Source of the DNA: Chromobotia macracanthus
Taxonomy: Eukaryota; Chordata; Actinopteri; Cypriniformes; Botiidae
Direction of reading: 5' to 3'
Length of the DNA: 64,000 nt
NCBI GenBank assembly: GCA_036877525.1
Contig: JAZGTH010000011.1
Span: 5,529,001-5,593,000 of the forward strand
Each line of letters begins with the position of its first letter. Positions within the stretch are counted from its first letter, which is position 1. The notes below the pieces were generated by a model. That model was not told where the DNA came from. It was given only the letters and a program-made list of their open reading frames with translations, and did no database searches. A program made the translations under genes and the position numbers. Positions 36,911 through 48,225 of the stretch are shown here, in pieces.

Positions 36911-39650
36911 CTGTCTCACTTTGTATTTTCCTGATGACTATGTATTCTCTGGATCATAGACTCGATGAGAACATACAGTAAAGGGGTCAGTGAGCTTGCA
37001 ATGATAACGTGTCTGTATGTGTTTCAGGATTTATGAGTCATCAAGACTGAAACTGTTTCTAAAAAGTACCTAAATCTGGTGTGGTTTCTGTTGCATTTTC
37101 ATTTTGCAACTTCTCTGGCAATTGATAATCTCAGTTTCATGATTTTATGTTTCAACTTTCATTTTGTGGGGTGTCTGTATGTGGATTAGGTGAATCATTG
37201 TTAGTTGAAGACCACATGTGTAGGAGACATAATGGTTTTATGATGTTATTGTCTCTGCAGATGTTGACTTGTGTGACAGATGCTTTACTGCTCCACGTTT
37301 TCCTGTGAACTTTAAAATCTTTATAGGCTCAAACTGCCATGTTAATCATGTGAATAACGTGAATAATGAAACATTAAAGGGACATGTCATGCAGGTTCAG
37401 TACAAGTTAAGCTGTATTGGCAGTATTTGTGGCAAAAATCAATAACCACAGAAAATAATTTTGACTTTTTAAGCAAAATCTGTGGTTATAATAAGACATT
37501 TACAGTGGGGCCAACAGTCTGTAAGAGTTTAAAAGCAGAAATGTAGGCTGGTAGTTCTACAATTTGATTCAATAATTCTGTAAAACCTGTTTATTATTTC
37601 AGCTTTAAAGTCTAAATCATACATGGGAACTACTTTTCTTGGTGGCTAAACTTTTGTATTTCTTGTGAGTGGCGTTTGCTCCTTTTAAACTCTTTCTGAT
37701 ATCTTGTGTGTGTGTCACGTGGAAGCTTTCAGGTTTCCTGGAGTTACACGGTCATTATGTTGAAGTTGGAAGATTGTAGCTTCAACTACTGTACATCGAT
37801 AAGGCCTCAAATCGAACAGCCATAAATGAAAAGCCACTAAACAATTTCCGGTTTTATTTCACAGGCCCTTTAGAAGTTGCGCTGCCACAGATGCATTTCT
37901 AAAAACTCTCAAAACTAAAGACGGCTCGTTTGAAAAACAAAACTGACAGGGCTGACAAACCGAAATCTCACTTTATAAAAGTTTCAGGTAAAGGAACTCT
38001 CGCACTTTAAATAGCTCTTTGGCGTGCTGCAGTATCTAGAACAGCCCTCCATCAAAATACACACCTCAGACCAACAGTAAACGTCGTCATTTCCAGGGCA
38101 GTTACTATTTTTCTCCCTTCCTTTCCATTTCTCTGTCTTCCTTGTGGCAAGCTCAACTTGTAATGGTTGTGTTTAAATATTCATTCTGTTTCATTTCTAT
38201 GTTTGACGCTGGGTCGGCTTCAGAAAGACATGCTCAATGATTGAGCAGCATCCACGTTTCCTTTCTACCTGCGAGAGAACGTTTGAAAGGTTTTAGCAAA
38301 GCGTCACTCACTTTCAGTCACCTTTTCAAAAGGCCGGCTGAAATAGAGTGCTGCACAGTCAGCGATACAGAGAAATGCAGAGGAGAGACAGCCGCGCTTT
38401 CACGGATAGATGAAGTGTCGCTCCTCCACAAAATGATTGTAGACTCAGTTCTGTTAGCAACTCATCAATGGATATTACAGTACTTATATATAAATATGCT
38501 GTAATATTGTGTTGCTGCTGTAGCGAATTTGGTGGTTTGATCAAACCAAGTTGGTCAACGTCAGACAGCGAATCTTGTTTTATGGCTGATAAAGCCCATT
38601 CAGAACTTAAAACTGAATTGATGATGCTTTTAAATTGTGATTCAGTTTCTGAATTTGAAATAAGGTTGCAAGCAGGATGTGAAATTATGAGCTATAGTTT
38701 AGAAAGCAATTCTATATATCATGGAGTAAACAGGCATAATATCATAAAAATGAATGTTTTGAATTATTAATGACTTTATAAATTCTGAATTGTGCATTAG
38801 CATGGAAACTTTAAATGTGTTTAAACTCAATAGGTGGTTTAAACATATATTAGTAGTTTCAAACATACATCAATACAATTACAAGTGAGTCGATTCCTAA
38901 TTCACACATCTGAAGCAGCAATTTCGATTTTAAATGGAGGAGATTGTTTTTATAACAAAGAACAAATAGACAGCATTATAAAATAACAACCTCATCTATC
39001 CCATCTCAAATCAACATAATAGCACTTCTCTCTGTACTGCAGCCAACATATTTGTCTTGTGACCTTTCTCTCTGACCTCTTGTGTCGACAATGTTGTGCA
39101 GTTGTATGTAACTCAACCTAATAATCAACCTCTAGTCGTACTTGTTATCACAAGGCACTTCTGCACTGCTGATAAATAAATGTAAGTCAATGGCACCATT
39201 TAATTCTCTTGAAAAGCTAGTGAATGCCAGAAGTTAACTGGAATGAGAGTGTGTATAATGGTTTAAAGAACTTGCCAGCACTTATTCAGTGTCTCTGGGT
39301 TGTTACAGTGATGAGCCCTAGGACCGGAGCGCTGCCTCAAATAGGAGCTGACGTCACCAAAATATAAAAGCAACAAATCACACATTTTCATTGGGTACTG
39401 ATCTCCTGGCCTGGCCCTCTGCCGCCGTCAGCACAATCAAGGCCGCCACGCTGATACTTGATGACTGTCCGACTGCTCGCTCCAGCTGTTCCTAGCTAGC
39501 AAAGCAGAAACACGCTGAACGTGGCCTGTTGCCACAGACAGCCGTCCCACCCCAGTGTGCACTCTCAATACAACTATACCTAGCAGATTGGCCAATGTAG
39601 AATGATAGCATGGCATGATGGGATTTGTTAGGAGTGGATGCCACCCCTAA

Positions 39651-39974
39651 CCAAGCTAACAGTGAATGTTCTCAAAACATTGAGTAATGTTCTCAAAAGT
39701 TATCAAAAACTCTTGCAATAGCATTTATAGAATTGTTCAGGCTTTCTAATTTGTTTCAAGAAATGTTATTCTTAAGTTGTACTTTAAAAACATTTAAAGA
39801 ATTTAAAAAAGGTTGAAATATTGTTCTTTTAACTAAGCAATAACATTAATACAGCATCTAAAAACCTGGACATTTTGAACATTCCTAGAAAGTTCAAAAT
39901 AACATTTTTAACATTTTTGTTACTTCATGGAAACATTCTTAAAGGAAACATTAAACCTAAAAATGTTAGATGGG
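39651..39974. mobile_element. AACGTT-rich inverted-repeat element, copy 7
   Basis: Starts CCAAGCTAACAGTGAATG, with TTCTCAAAAGTTATCAAAAAC, and ends ATGGAAACATTC..AAAAATGTTAGATGGG. Most AACGTT sites have become AACATT, consistent with CpG decay. Orientation as copy 1. Confidence 0.7.
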
Positions 39975-40184
39975 CAAGTCAGTTTATTTGGTGGCTATGT
40001 AGACACCAAATGAAACACATGTTTCCAGGCAGCTTTTTCCAGTCAAGCTGAGATAGTGTGTGTTTAATGGGAGAAAGGGAGAAATCAAAAGTGGTTGGCA
40101 AGATTACATTGCGATAACAAATGTCAAATTAGATTTCATCTTGTCTACGCAGAAATCGCTGCCATGATGGAGGGATTCTGGAGT

Positions 40185-40300
40185 AATTGCCAGGGTGTTG
40201 CTGGGTGGTTGTCAACATGTGATTACTTGGGTGTTCTGACTAGCTTCTAGGGTGATGCTAGGTTTTTGCTAGGTAGTTCTTGGTGGTTGTTAGCTGGTTC
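40185..40300. repeat. GTTGCTxGGTGGTTG-type degenerate tandem repeat
   Basis: Repeated variants of GGGTGTTGCTGGGTGGTTG, GGGTGTTCTGACTAGC, GGTTTTTGCTAGGTAG and TTCTTGGTGGTTGTTAGC. It matches the widespread fish repeat built from GTTGCTAGG units. It is strongly diverged. Confidence 0.65.
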
Positions 40301-41287
40301 AAGTTAAATGATGGGATGATGATGGGATTTGAGGGTGGGATCACCCTCAAATCTTTATCATATTCTGGTCCCTAGATATGGCTCAAATTCCCTCTTTTGT
40401 GTAAGTTTGTGGGATTTTTGGCCTTTATCATCCACCAGGTAAAAATTCTACAAGTAGAAAGTTATACCATCTTCTCAACAACAAACCATTTAAGGTAGCA
40501 CAGATGAATGAGCTAATATGAATTAAACACAGCCTAATACACAGTCTAACAATCTAATACACAGTCTAACACAGCCTTACCCTAACCAATACATTACCAA
40601 TAAATTTTGATGAAAACAGTATCATAAATTTGGCTTCTTCTGGCATTTTAGCCATTTTTTATTTACATTGCCAATACAGTGTCTGCTCATTGTATTTTAA
40701 GTCATAATTAAGACATAATTTTTGTTCAAACATCCCCAAACAGTTCCAGTAGCTGTACATAAGATGTTGCACTAGTGATGAAAAGCATGCTTTGCACATG
40801 CATAAAGCATGTCAGTGTTGTAGAAATGCAAGCGTGCAACTATTGGTTATAAATGGCCTTTATCAGTGGCGCTCCACTGCTGACAGAGGAAAAATGAAAC
40901 ATCAGTTATGTGCTTACGTTTAATGGAACTCCAAAAGCCTCAGGTCATCTTTGTTGGTACATCTCAATCTATTTCGACAGTCTTGTCTATTGGCATGTGT
41001 ATATGTGAGCTGATATGTGCATGCGTTAGCATGTGTGCCAACTGTAACAGTCACGTGTAGCCCATCTGTGAAGCACGCAAGCCAGCAGGATGTTGGCCTG
41101 TGCTGTGTGAGGCTGTAATGGGCTCGGCTGTCAGACCGATAGCCCTCAGGTTATCTGTCACTCACAGAGATATGAATTAGCTGTGACTCCATCAGGATTC
41201 AGCCTTCCCCCTCATCCTGTAAACATAGCCGGAGTTCACTGACCCAAAGCTCAAAACAACAGTTCATATGCCCTGCCCAAACCCTCC

Positions 41288-41488
41288 CTGCCTATCCAGT
41301 CTGCATGCATCTATCCAGTCTGCATGCATCAATACAGTCTGCATGCATCTATCCAATCTGCATGCATCTATCCAGTCTGCATGCATAAATACAGTCTGCA
41401 TGCATCTATCCAGCCTGCCTGCATCTATACAGTCTGCCTGCCTATCAAGTCTGCATGCATCTATACAGTCTGCATGCATCTATCCAGC
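41288..41488. repeat. 19-bp minisatellite, about 10 units
   Basis: The unit is CAGTCTGCATGCATCTATC. Nine 19-bp copies and one 17-bp copy (41449-41465) run from 41297 to 41484, preceded by a partial unit. Changes among units are mainly single substitutions. Because 19 is not a multiple of 3, the frame cycles every 57 bp, and few stops arise on either strand. That explains the overlapping repetitive open frames, which are not genes. Confidence 0.93.
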
Positions 41489-42542
41489 TTTATAATAACC
41501 TGTGATTTATTCGCACAGCAGAGACTTATTGAATTATTGCTCTATCAATTTAATGGAGTTCTCAGTTGTTTTAACTTAGATGTTTCTTGTAAACTTCCTT
41601 ATTAGAAAACTAAATAAGACTACTGTTGACATGAAGTACAGGACTATAAAGTGAATATGGATAGCATAGTATAAATGGTTTTAGAAAGTCTGATAAACAA
41701 TGTCTGAGGTCTTCATATAGAAATCTCTTGATTTGTGATGGCAGATTTGGGTAAATGTGAGCACAGGAGATATATTGACAATACTGTTGGGTCTATGCAG
41801 TTATTATATATCAGATATTAAGAATGTTTTTGTTTACTTTGTATGATAAATAATTGTAGAACAGTATCGTCACTGCTTCAGGTCTAGTGTAACATTTCAG
41901 TCCTGAAGCAAAACCTTTTAAGAACCAACTGAGAAAGATTTGCAATCTATTTGAGAAAACAATTGACATACCAGGTTAAACGATGTGACCACTTTTTAAC
42001 CTGTCTGTTAGATTCCAAAACTATGGAAATGTTTCAACATGTCATTTTCCAAACATTTCACTCCAGGGTTTCCCATTATTTTGCTGTTCATTTGACATGT
42101 GACACTTAACCACTCGCTGACATTTTTTGCCCACAAATTTGAGTTTATTTTCAGTCCAGTTAGTGCACTTAAAATGTTTTATTTCGGTGTGGTTTAAAAT
42201 CAGTGTCTGGATGCACACGACTCTGTTTCACTGCTGTGACTTAATTAGGCAGACGACTGACACATCTCAAGCGTCTCCCTGACAAGCTGATGCACACGGG
42301 CCTGGAGAGGACGCTACAAGCACATTTGCTGGATTAAGCATTCAGGGGAAGTTCCGTGTAGATGTGTCTTCTAAAAAAACCTTCTTTCTAAATGATTAAG
42401 ACTTTAAATGACAAAGAATTCAGGGGTCCAAAGCACTCAGTGATGTGGAAGATGATCATCAGGGGTGTGTGTCAATCCACTCCCTAGTCTGGCAGTACGA
42501 CACCCCATTGTCAAAATTGCTCCTGTGCGCTGAAACGTTTGT

Positions 42543-42737
42543 ACACTGTAAAAAAATCATTTAAGATGTACTGGTAATTTTCTGCCAGGAGATTATCTGT
42601 TAATTTTACATCATTTCTGTCAACCCTAAAACACAACACAATGCAGTACAAAGTTCAAACTCCATTTAATACTTAATTGTGCCCTGTTTTTACAGACTTA
42701 AGGTCTGAAAAAAAGATTTGTGCCCTATTTTTACAGA
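42543..42737. mobile_element. ACACTGTAAAAAAA-type transposon fragment
   Basis: Starts ACACTGTAAAAAAATCATTT and continues with TCTGCCAGGAGATTATCTG, then repeated TGCCCTGTTTTTACAG / TGCCCTATTTTTACAG. The expected right end with ACAGTGT is missing, so the element is truncated or rearranged. Confidence 0.55.
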
Positions 42738-42879
42738 ATGTAAGGCGTTAAATTTGTGTTCACTGTGCTTAATGACATCACAGGAAAGTATGAGACACCC
42801 TGGGGGTGTTTTAAAGATGTTATCTGTAAATCATCCAGCATTATTTATCAGGACAATAACATAATAATCAACATAATCA

Positions 42880-43790
42880 TTTGTTCATATGCTCACTGCT
42901 TATTGTTCTTTTAGCATGCGGCTTTAATTATTATTTTTTTATTTCTGCCTTGCCATTCGCCATAAACATACGAGACACAGTTAATTAATTGCGGGCTTGT
43001 TTAAACCCCTGATTGTGTATCCGATTCCAGCTCTCCTTTAATGCGGCAATAAATCTCAAATGACTTTGAATTATTGTTCTGAATTAATATTAGAAACAGC
43101 TAATTTCCTCCCCCTGATTACATCGTAGGAGCCAGGCCCCTAATGTGAATCTCTGACATTGAGCTGCTACCTCAGAAACCATTTCAGATGTGCGCCCGTC
43201 ACACGTACCCATCCTGTTCCAAATCTCACCATTAAGCGCAAAGGCTAAATGACTCAATTGCGCGTTACCGCGGCCACTGCGCGCTTCCATTTGACGAGAC
43301 TTGATCTGACTCTCGGTTTTAATTAAGAAACACAAATGACCGAAATATTGCGCTCGTTTTGTCATATTGTTCGGCCCATCTTAAATCATCCTCGGGCTTC
43401 TATTTAAAGGAAGTTGGTATTCCGAATCATAATGGCTCGGCGGAGGGAATCAAGAATCCATCGGTGAGGCAAGACGCTCAATAATTTATGGCTTTAATCT
43501 GCGCACTGAGGTGTGAGCTCTATGCCTGTAATTATAAATGCAAGGAGGAATTATTGCAGAATAGTTTAACTGCATTAGGAGTCATCCGATGAGAAATCGT
43601 GATTGCCTGCGCGTTTCCAACAAAGGAGGGCACGGCGGTGTCAAGATGCGCACATCGCCAGGTGCTGTCTCTCCTTTACCATCAAATGTCAGTTTCCTGT
43701 TGTAAAACAGATAAGATGGGAAGTCGTAATTGGTGGCTTGATTGCTGAAAAAAAAGAAGAAAATGGCATTAAATTGGGCCGAGTTTGAAG
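42880..43790. promoter_or_regulatory. large candidate regulatory island downstream of tshz2
   Basis: About 900 bp of complex sequence with unusually many CpGs for this window (GCGCGTTACCGCGGCCACTGCGCGC at about 43260-43284). It also has homeobox-type cores (CAGTTAATTAATTGCGGG, GAATTAATATTAG, GGTTTTAATTAAG, CTGTAATTATAAATG). No repeat signature is seen, and no coding frame is convincing; the 91-codon minus-strand frame has no domain. It lies about 1.4-2.3 kb beyond the tshz2 stop codon. Confidence 0.4.
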
Positions 43791-44429
43791 GTTAATTATT
43801 TTTGGGGTGGTTTTGGTGCCAGGGGAACGAATGGTGAGGTGGGTGTAGCGCAGGTGCATCATACGCAGGGGAAATTCTACAGTGAAAGTATTTAGTTCGG
43901 ATCTGCTTTAAATGCATTAAAATAGCATCTGTTTGACAGTAATGGTGGCGTTTTGGTTTGTTTTTTTATTTGGTGATTTCATCGGAATGGAGAGCGCAGT
44001 GATGAGGGTTGGAGAAATGGAGCAGGCGCGTCCGGGACAGCTGCGTGCCAAACACTCGCCCCCTAATGCGTGTACCAGGTCTGCCACTGAACAGAGGGAA
44101 CGATAAGAAATTTAATGTAACAAATGATTTTTAAGAACGGTAAAAGGTGGATTTCAGTGTGAACTGCATGCACATAATCAGACTGGATGTGGGTATCAAC
44201 ATGGCTGCAGCTTTCTGGTTGGGCCTAAGATGATAAAGTCATATACATATGAAATGCCCAACATCATGGTGACATCATCAGGGCCAAATTAAATACACTG
44301 TAAAAAAAGTAATTTCCAAAAAAAACCCTTTTAAAAAAAAAAAAAAAGCGGTGATTACATTTCAGCTTTGTTCTTCATAATAATGGATTTGGAAGTGAAG
44401 ACTTGTAGACAGACAGAAAATGTTAATGC
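43791..44429. other. tshz2 downstream flank
   Basis: No gene is seen. A GC-balanced block at about 43980-44100 resembles the adjacent candidate regulatory island. A homopolymer-rich remnant (ACACTGTAAAAAAAGTAATTTCC with runs of A at 44319-44347) looks like one end of an ACACTGTAAAAA-type transposon. Confidence 0.45.
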
Positions 44430-45182
44430 TTTATTTGTATTGGTATAAAAGGTGCAGTGTTTATTTGTCTCACAGATTGTTTTCCAGTGAGACACTTATT
44501 TTCCGCAATGCTAAATATACATTAATGTGAGATATCCCGGTGTCGAACCTGTCCAAATCTGTAAGCTCACACACTGAATCTGCACCTAAAGATGTGATTA
44601 AACATTTATTAAAGTGCTTCTCTCTTCTAACGTTGCGACACAAACATTTTACAGAGCAAATATACTGTACATTTCAGTAAATGTTTTTAATGTGTGTCTG
44701 GCTACCTGTCTGAGCGCCTGTTTACATCAGTTTTGCAAATTACAGTTAATGCATTGATCAATTTGTTGATAAACGTAATACAGTTAAAACTTGCCATATC
44801 ATACAAATAAATAGTAGTCATAGCCAGAGCTATTGCATGCAAACATCAGCATTTATGTCTCAAGCAGTAATACATTTCATTACCGGTGGTGCATTTAAAC
44901 AGGGTGCAAAGACTTACGTCAATGTATTCATCTTTTATGATTATTTATTTACTAACAGTACACTTCAATCTATCCCAGCCAGTGCATCCGTTTAGTCCTC
45001 AATATGATGAAATGTTGATTCTGAAGCTGAAATTTAAGCATTCTAAATAATGCTACTTGAAACATGGTGGGGGAAAAGGTAAAACAAAACAAATTAGACA
45101 ATTTGACCCGTGTTTTTATAAAAGCAGAGCAATTACAGTTATTTATCAACAAGATAACTACAAGTATTAAAAGTCATCGGAT
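44430..45182 (-). other. tshz2: tshz2 3' UTR (probable extent)
   Basis: Non-coding AT-rich sequence follows the stop codon on the minus strand. AATAAA signals on that strand lie at 44945-44950 (about 235 nt after the stop), 44459-44464 and 44430-44435 (about 720-750 nt after the stop). Which one is used cannot be told from sequence, and Teashirt 3' UTRs may be longer. Confidence 0.45.
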
Positions 45183-48100
45183 CTACTCTTTGTCCATTTC
45201 AACAAACTGCGAATGATTCTCTGGGGATTTACTGTGGGTTTTACTCAAGTGAAGTTTGACTGCATGATTACTGGCAAATGTCCGAGAGCAAAGCTTGCAT
45301 TTGAACTTGGAGTCAGTTTCCTCCTCTATGATCTGTGAGTCTGTCGGCCTGACATTCAGAGCCTTTGAAAGTTCCGGCTCTGGTACTTTAGTTGGGTGTT
45401 CTATGGGCAGTTTGTTCATATCCTTGATCTGGAACCCCAGATGGTTCTCAAGATGGGATATAAATGCAGAGGGTGATCTGAATTGTGAAGCACAGTCATT
45501 GCAGTAGAACACTGGATGGCCAGTATCCATGTTCTTCAAAAATTTGGTCCCTCCCGTTTTTCTAAGTTGGTACTTTACATTGGCTAGCCAGTGGCTGATG
45601 GTGGTCATGGAAAGCCCGGTGAACTTTGAGATGTGCATCCTCTCCTGAGGACCAAGATCTGAGAGGAGATACTTGCCTTCAGAAGTTTGAAAAAGACTGG
45701 AGGCAAACTGGGCTTGAAGTATAAGCAGATGCTGGGGATTCCAGTTGGACTGACGACCTTTACGTTTGTGGACTGAGTACATCTCGCTGGACACATCTTC
45801 AAATCGTCGCACATCAGTCTCCAGCTTCATAACAGGCACTCTGGATGGCATTGAGGGCTTTGGTGTTGTGGCTTTTGGAAGAACCTTCACCATATCTGCA
45901 ATGTCAGAGAGTGCATGTTTCTGGGGCATTGGTGTGGAGGACTGCAATGAGAGGGAGTGGTTTGTTTTGTTATGTTTGTGTTTTGTCAAGTCTATTGGTT
46001 GGTCGTCATTTGTGTACATGAAGCTATTGCTGGCCCTGATGGTGGCAGCTGGTACTGGTTTCTCTAAACCTCTACTCAGTTCAGAAAATATAGATTGTGT
46101 ACGATGGGAAAGAACACTTTCTGGCCTGGGCTTGTTTGCTTTACCCAAATGATTGTTCAAGACAGACTGTAGTGCGCTTAGAGGGTTTATGCTAAGAACT
46201 TCCTGGGAGTCGCTGACAAGCTCTGAAGAACTGCTGTGCCCATTGCTGGCGGGGGGGCTGGGCGACGGGTTTCCTCTGTCAGAGAAAGCTGGGCTCAACT
46301 TCCCTTTGATTGTGTCATTCTCTTCACTTACACAGTCTGCATCCAGCTTTGAAGAGGAAGAGGAATCATCCTGACAATCACTGTCATCGTTCTCCACCAG
46401 ATCAAAACTACGGCTCTGGCTCTCTTTGCCTTCTGATGCACCACCCCTCTCCTTTTTGATGTCCGAATTGTGATGTCCCTGGAAACTTTCAAGTCCATGA
46501 AGTCCCTGATAAAACTTCCCCTTGGGAGCAATAGGTCTGTGCTTGTGGTTAAGACTTTGCTTTAGTTGGATGGGAGGAGAAGGGGAAAATGAGGCAGTCT
46601 TGATCACCCCTGAAAGCTGATAAGCTGCATGAATGCTAGGATAGGCACTCCAGCTAGGGGTCCCTGTTTGAGCTTTATTAATTGCCGAAGCCACTGTATT
46701 TGCTAAGGACTTCAGAATGTCCCCCCCTCCACTGGACCCTTGCTCAAGGTCTTCTTCTCTCAAATATGGATACTTATAACTAGCATCAGTCGACTTCTGA
46801 TCCTCATCCTCTTGTTTATTATCCTTGTCTTTATTTTTCTCAGCTTTGTCAGGTGACATTTCTCTCTGAGTTACCCTCTCAGTGTCTCCAGTTGCTGCGA
46901 TCTTTGGAGAAACCTTTTCTCCTTCAAGGTCATTTACTGTTGGTTCAGCTAATGTCTGCATTTTCTCTATTGCTAGAGGATCCAGGGCTAGCTGTTTGCC
47001 TTTTTTGGAAGCTGAATTTGTGACTTTGATGAAGTGGCCAGTGACCATCATGTGAGTAGTGAGCTGTTGAAGAGTGTCATGCGAGCTTCCGCATTCCATG
47101 CACTTCAAGATTTGAGACTTGCATGTTTCAAACTGCCATGTGTAACTAGCACCGTTCTGATAACCATAACGGTTGTTGGGAGCATTGGCAAGACCAGATG
47201 ATTTTTGCGCCTCGCTGTAACCTGAGGCCCCTGTGGTAGAGTCAGGTGAACAAGGCCTTGTGGCTTCAAATGCACGTTTCTTTGCTGGTGGGAGTAATTT
47301 AGGAGTGATTACTGGAATAGGTTCTTTCAAAGGCACTTTCTGGTAATGCTTCGTTTTGATCATGTGGACGCTCAGATCTTGCAGGGAATCGAAAGAGTGG
47401 CCGCAGAACATACACTTCAGCACTTTTTGTGCATCTTCCTTGCCTTCCATGTCTTGAAGGTTCCTCTTCCGGTTCTTGGAGGATGAGGTGGAAGCAATGC
47501 TTTGCCTGTTGTGGTTGTCATCCTGGTAGTGACCACTCTTGTTCATGTGCACTGTCAGCTCCACCAGAGTGTCATAAGCTGCACTGCAATCTTTGCAGCG
47601 GAATCGGCTGGCTCCGGTAAAGACTGCGCCGCATGCTTTGCTGCTTTGTCTGTACAGGTGGACGGAGCTGAACAGATTAGGTTTCGACATGGGTTTTGGG
47701 GACAATGTTTGCTGCAGGGTTTTGGAAAGTGCATCTTGGTGCCAGTCAAACTCACTTTTGGTGCTCCCATTGGTGCTGTCACAGTTTGCTTTACTGCCAG
47801 TGTTAGCGGCCTTCAAGTCTAGTCCAATTTTGGACCAGTAGGAGTCTGAAAGGAAGTTGGCATAGGCAGCCCTCATTTTCTCCAGGCTACTGTGCATGTC
47901 ATCCTTCAGTTTCAAGCTGTGGCTCTCTGTGTCCTTCTGACTTCCTGGTGGTGAGGTTTTAAAGTCTGACAGTCTTTCGCTGCCATCACTCAGACGGGAT
48001 TCCAGCTCGACCTCCTGGTTGGACAGGACACTGACTGGAGAGTTCTGGAAACTGTAGCTGCTTTTATTGTCCATCTCTTTGTCTTCTTTGTCCTTGAAAG

Positions 48101-48199
48101 TGGGTCCCTCAGAATTCTCCTTCTCTGCCTGCATGTCACTGTCACCTTCTTCTCCTGCGATCGAATCCTGGGCAATGGCATCATCTTCCTGCTCATATG
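45183..48199 (-). CDS. tshz2: Teashirt zinc finger homeobox 2 (tshz2), main 3' coding exon
   Basis: Nuclear transcription factor of the Teashirt family, generally repressive in patterning. The exon starts after acceptor ctgttctacag; its first two bases (48199-48198) complete a codon from an upstream exon, then YEQEDDAIAQDS leads into the long frame, which ends in TAG at 45183-45185 (about 1004 residues). Numbering from Met at 48134: Teashirt CxxC-HMx5H fingers near 180-203, 241-263 and 345-367; a PIDLT CtBP-type motif at 713-717; an atypical homeodomain at about 790-860 (GRQSNWNPQHL to TISHWLANVKYQLRK); and C-terminal fingers near 878-898 and 946-965. Detailed matches to human TSHZ2 (YQNGASYTWQFE, HALSDIADMVKVLPKATTPKP, SKSPENHSQF C-terminus) favour tshz2 over tshz1/3. 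The exon carries the usual bulk of the protein (human 1034 residues). The short first coding exon (family start MPRRKQQAP) was not found, so this CDS is 5'-partial here. Confidence 0.95.
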
Positions 48200-48225
48200 C
48201 TGTAGAACAGACAGAAAAGAGAAAG
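48200..48225 (-). other. tshz2: splice acceptor of the tshz2 main exon
   Basis: On the minus strand a pyrimidine-rich tract (ctttctcttttctgtctgttctacag) ends at AG (48201-48200), directly before the conserved-frame codons. In Teashirt genes a short first coding exon joins here, so this marks the 3' end of intron 1. Confidence 0.85.

Larger units (their letters stand above)
33566..39650. other. intergenic, no gene seen
   Basis: No coding gene is supported. It contains one complete short transposon (34568-34849), a small CATCATCTT-type repeat near 35945-35970, and complex blocks near 36580-36910 and 39300-39560 (the latter with GACGTCACC at 39350-39358, a possible CRE-like site). The remainder is AT-rich unique DNA. 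Confidence 0.5.
39975..42879. other. intergenic, tandem repeats, no gene
   Basis: No gene is supported. It contains a GTTGCTGGGTGGTTG-type tandem repeat (40185-40300), a 19-bp minisatellite (41288-41488), and a fragment of an ACACTGTAAAAA-type transposon (42543-42737). A short duplication of an ACACAGTCTAAC motif occurs near 40540-40572. Confidence 0.55.

Noticed and set aside
41264..41605. Repetitive Cys/His/Ala-rich open frames on both strands
   Set aside because: By-product of the 19-bp minisatellite, whose unit contains no stop in most frames.
45295..47841. Several plus-strand open frames opposite tshz2
   Set aside because: Shadows of the strongly supported minus-strand coding exon.
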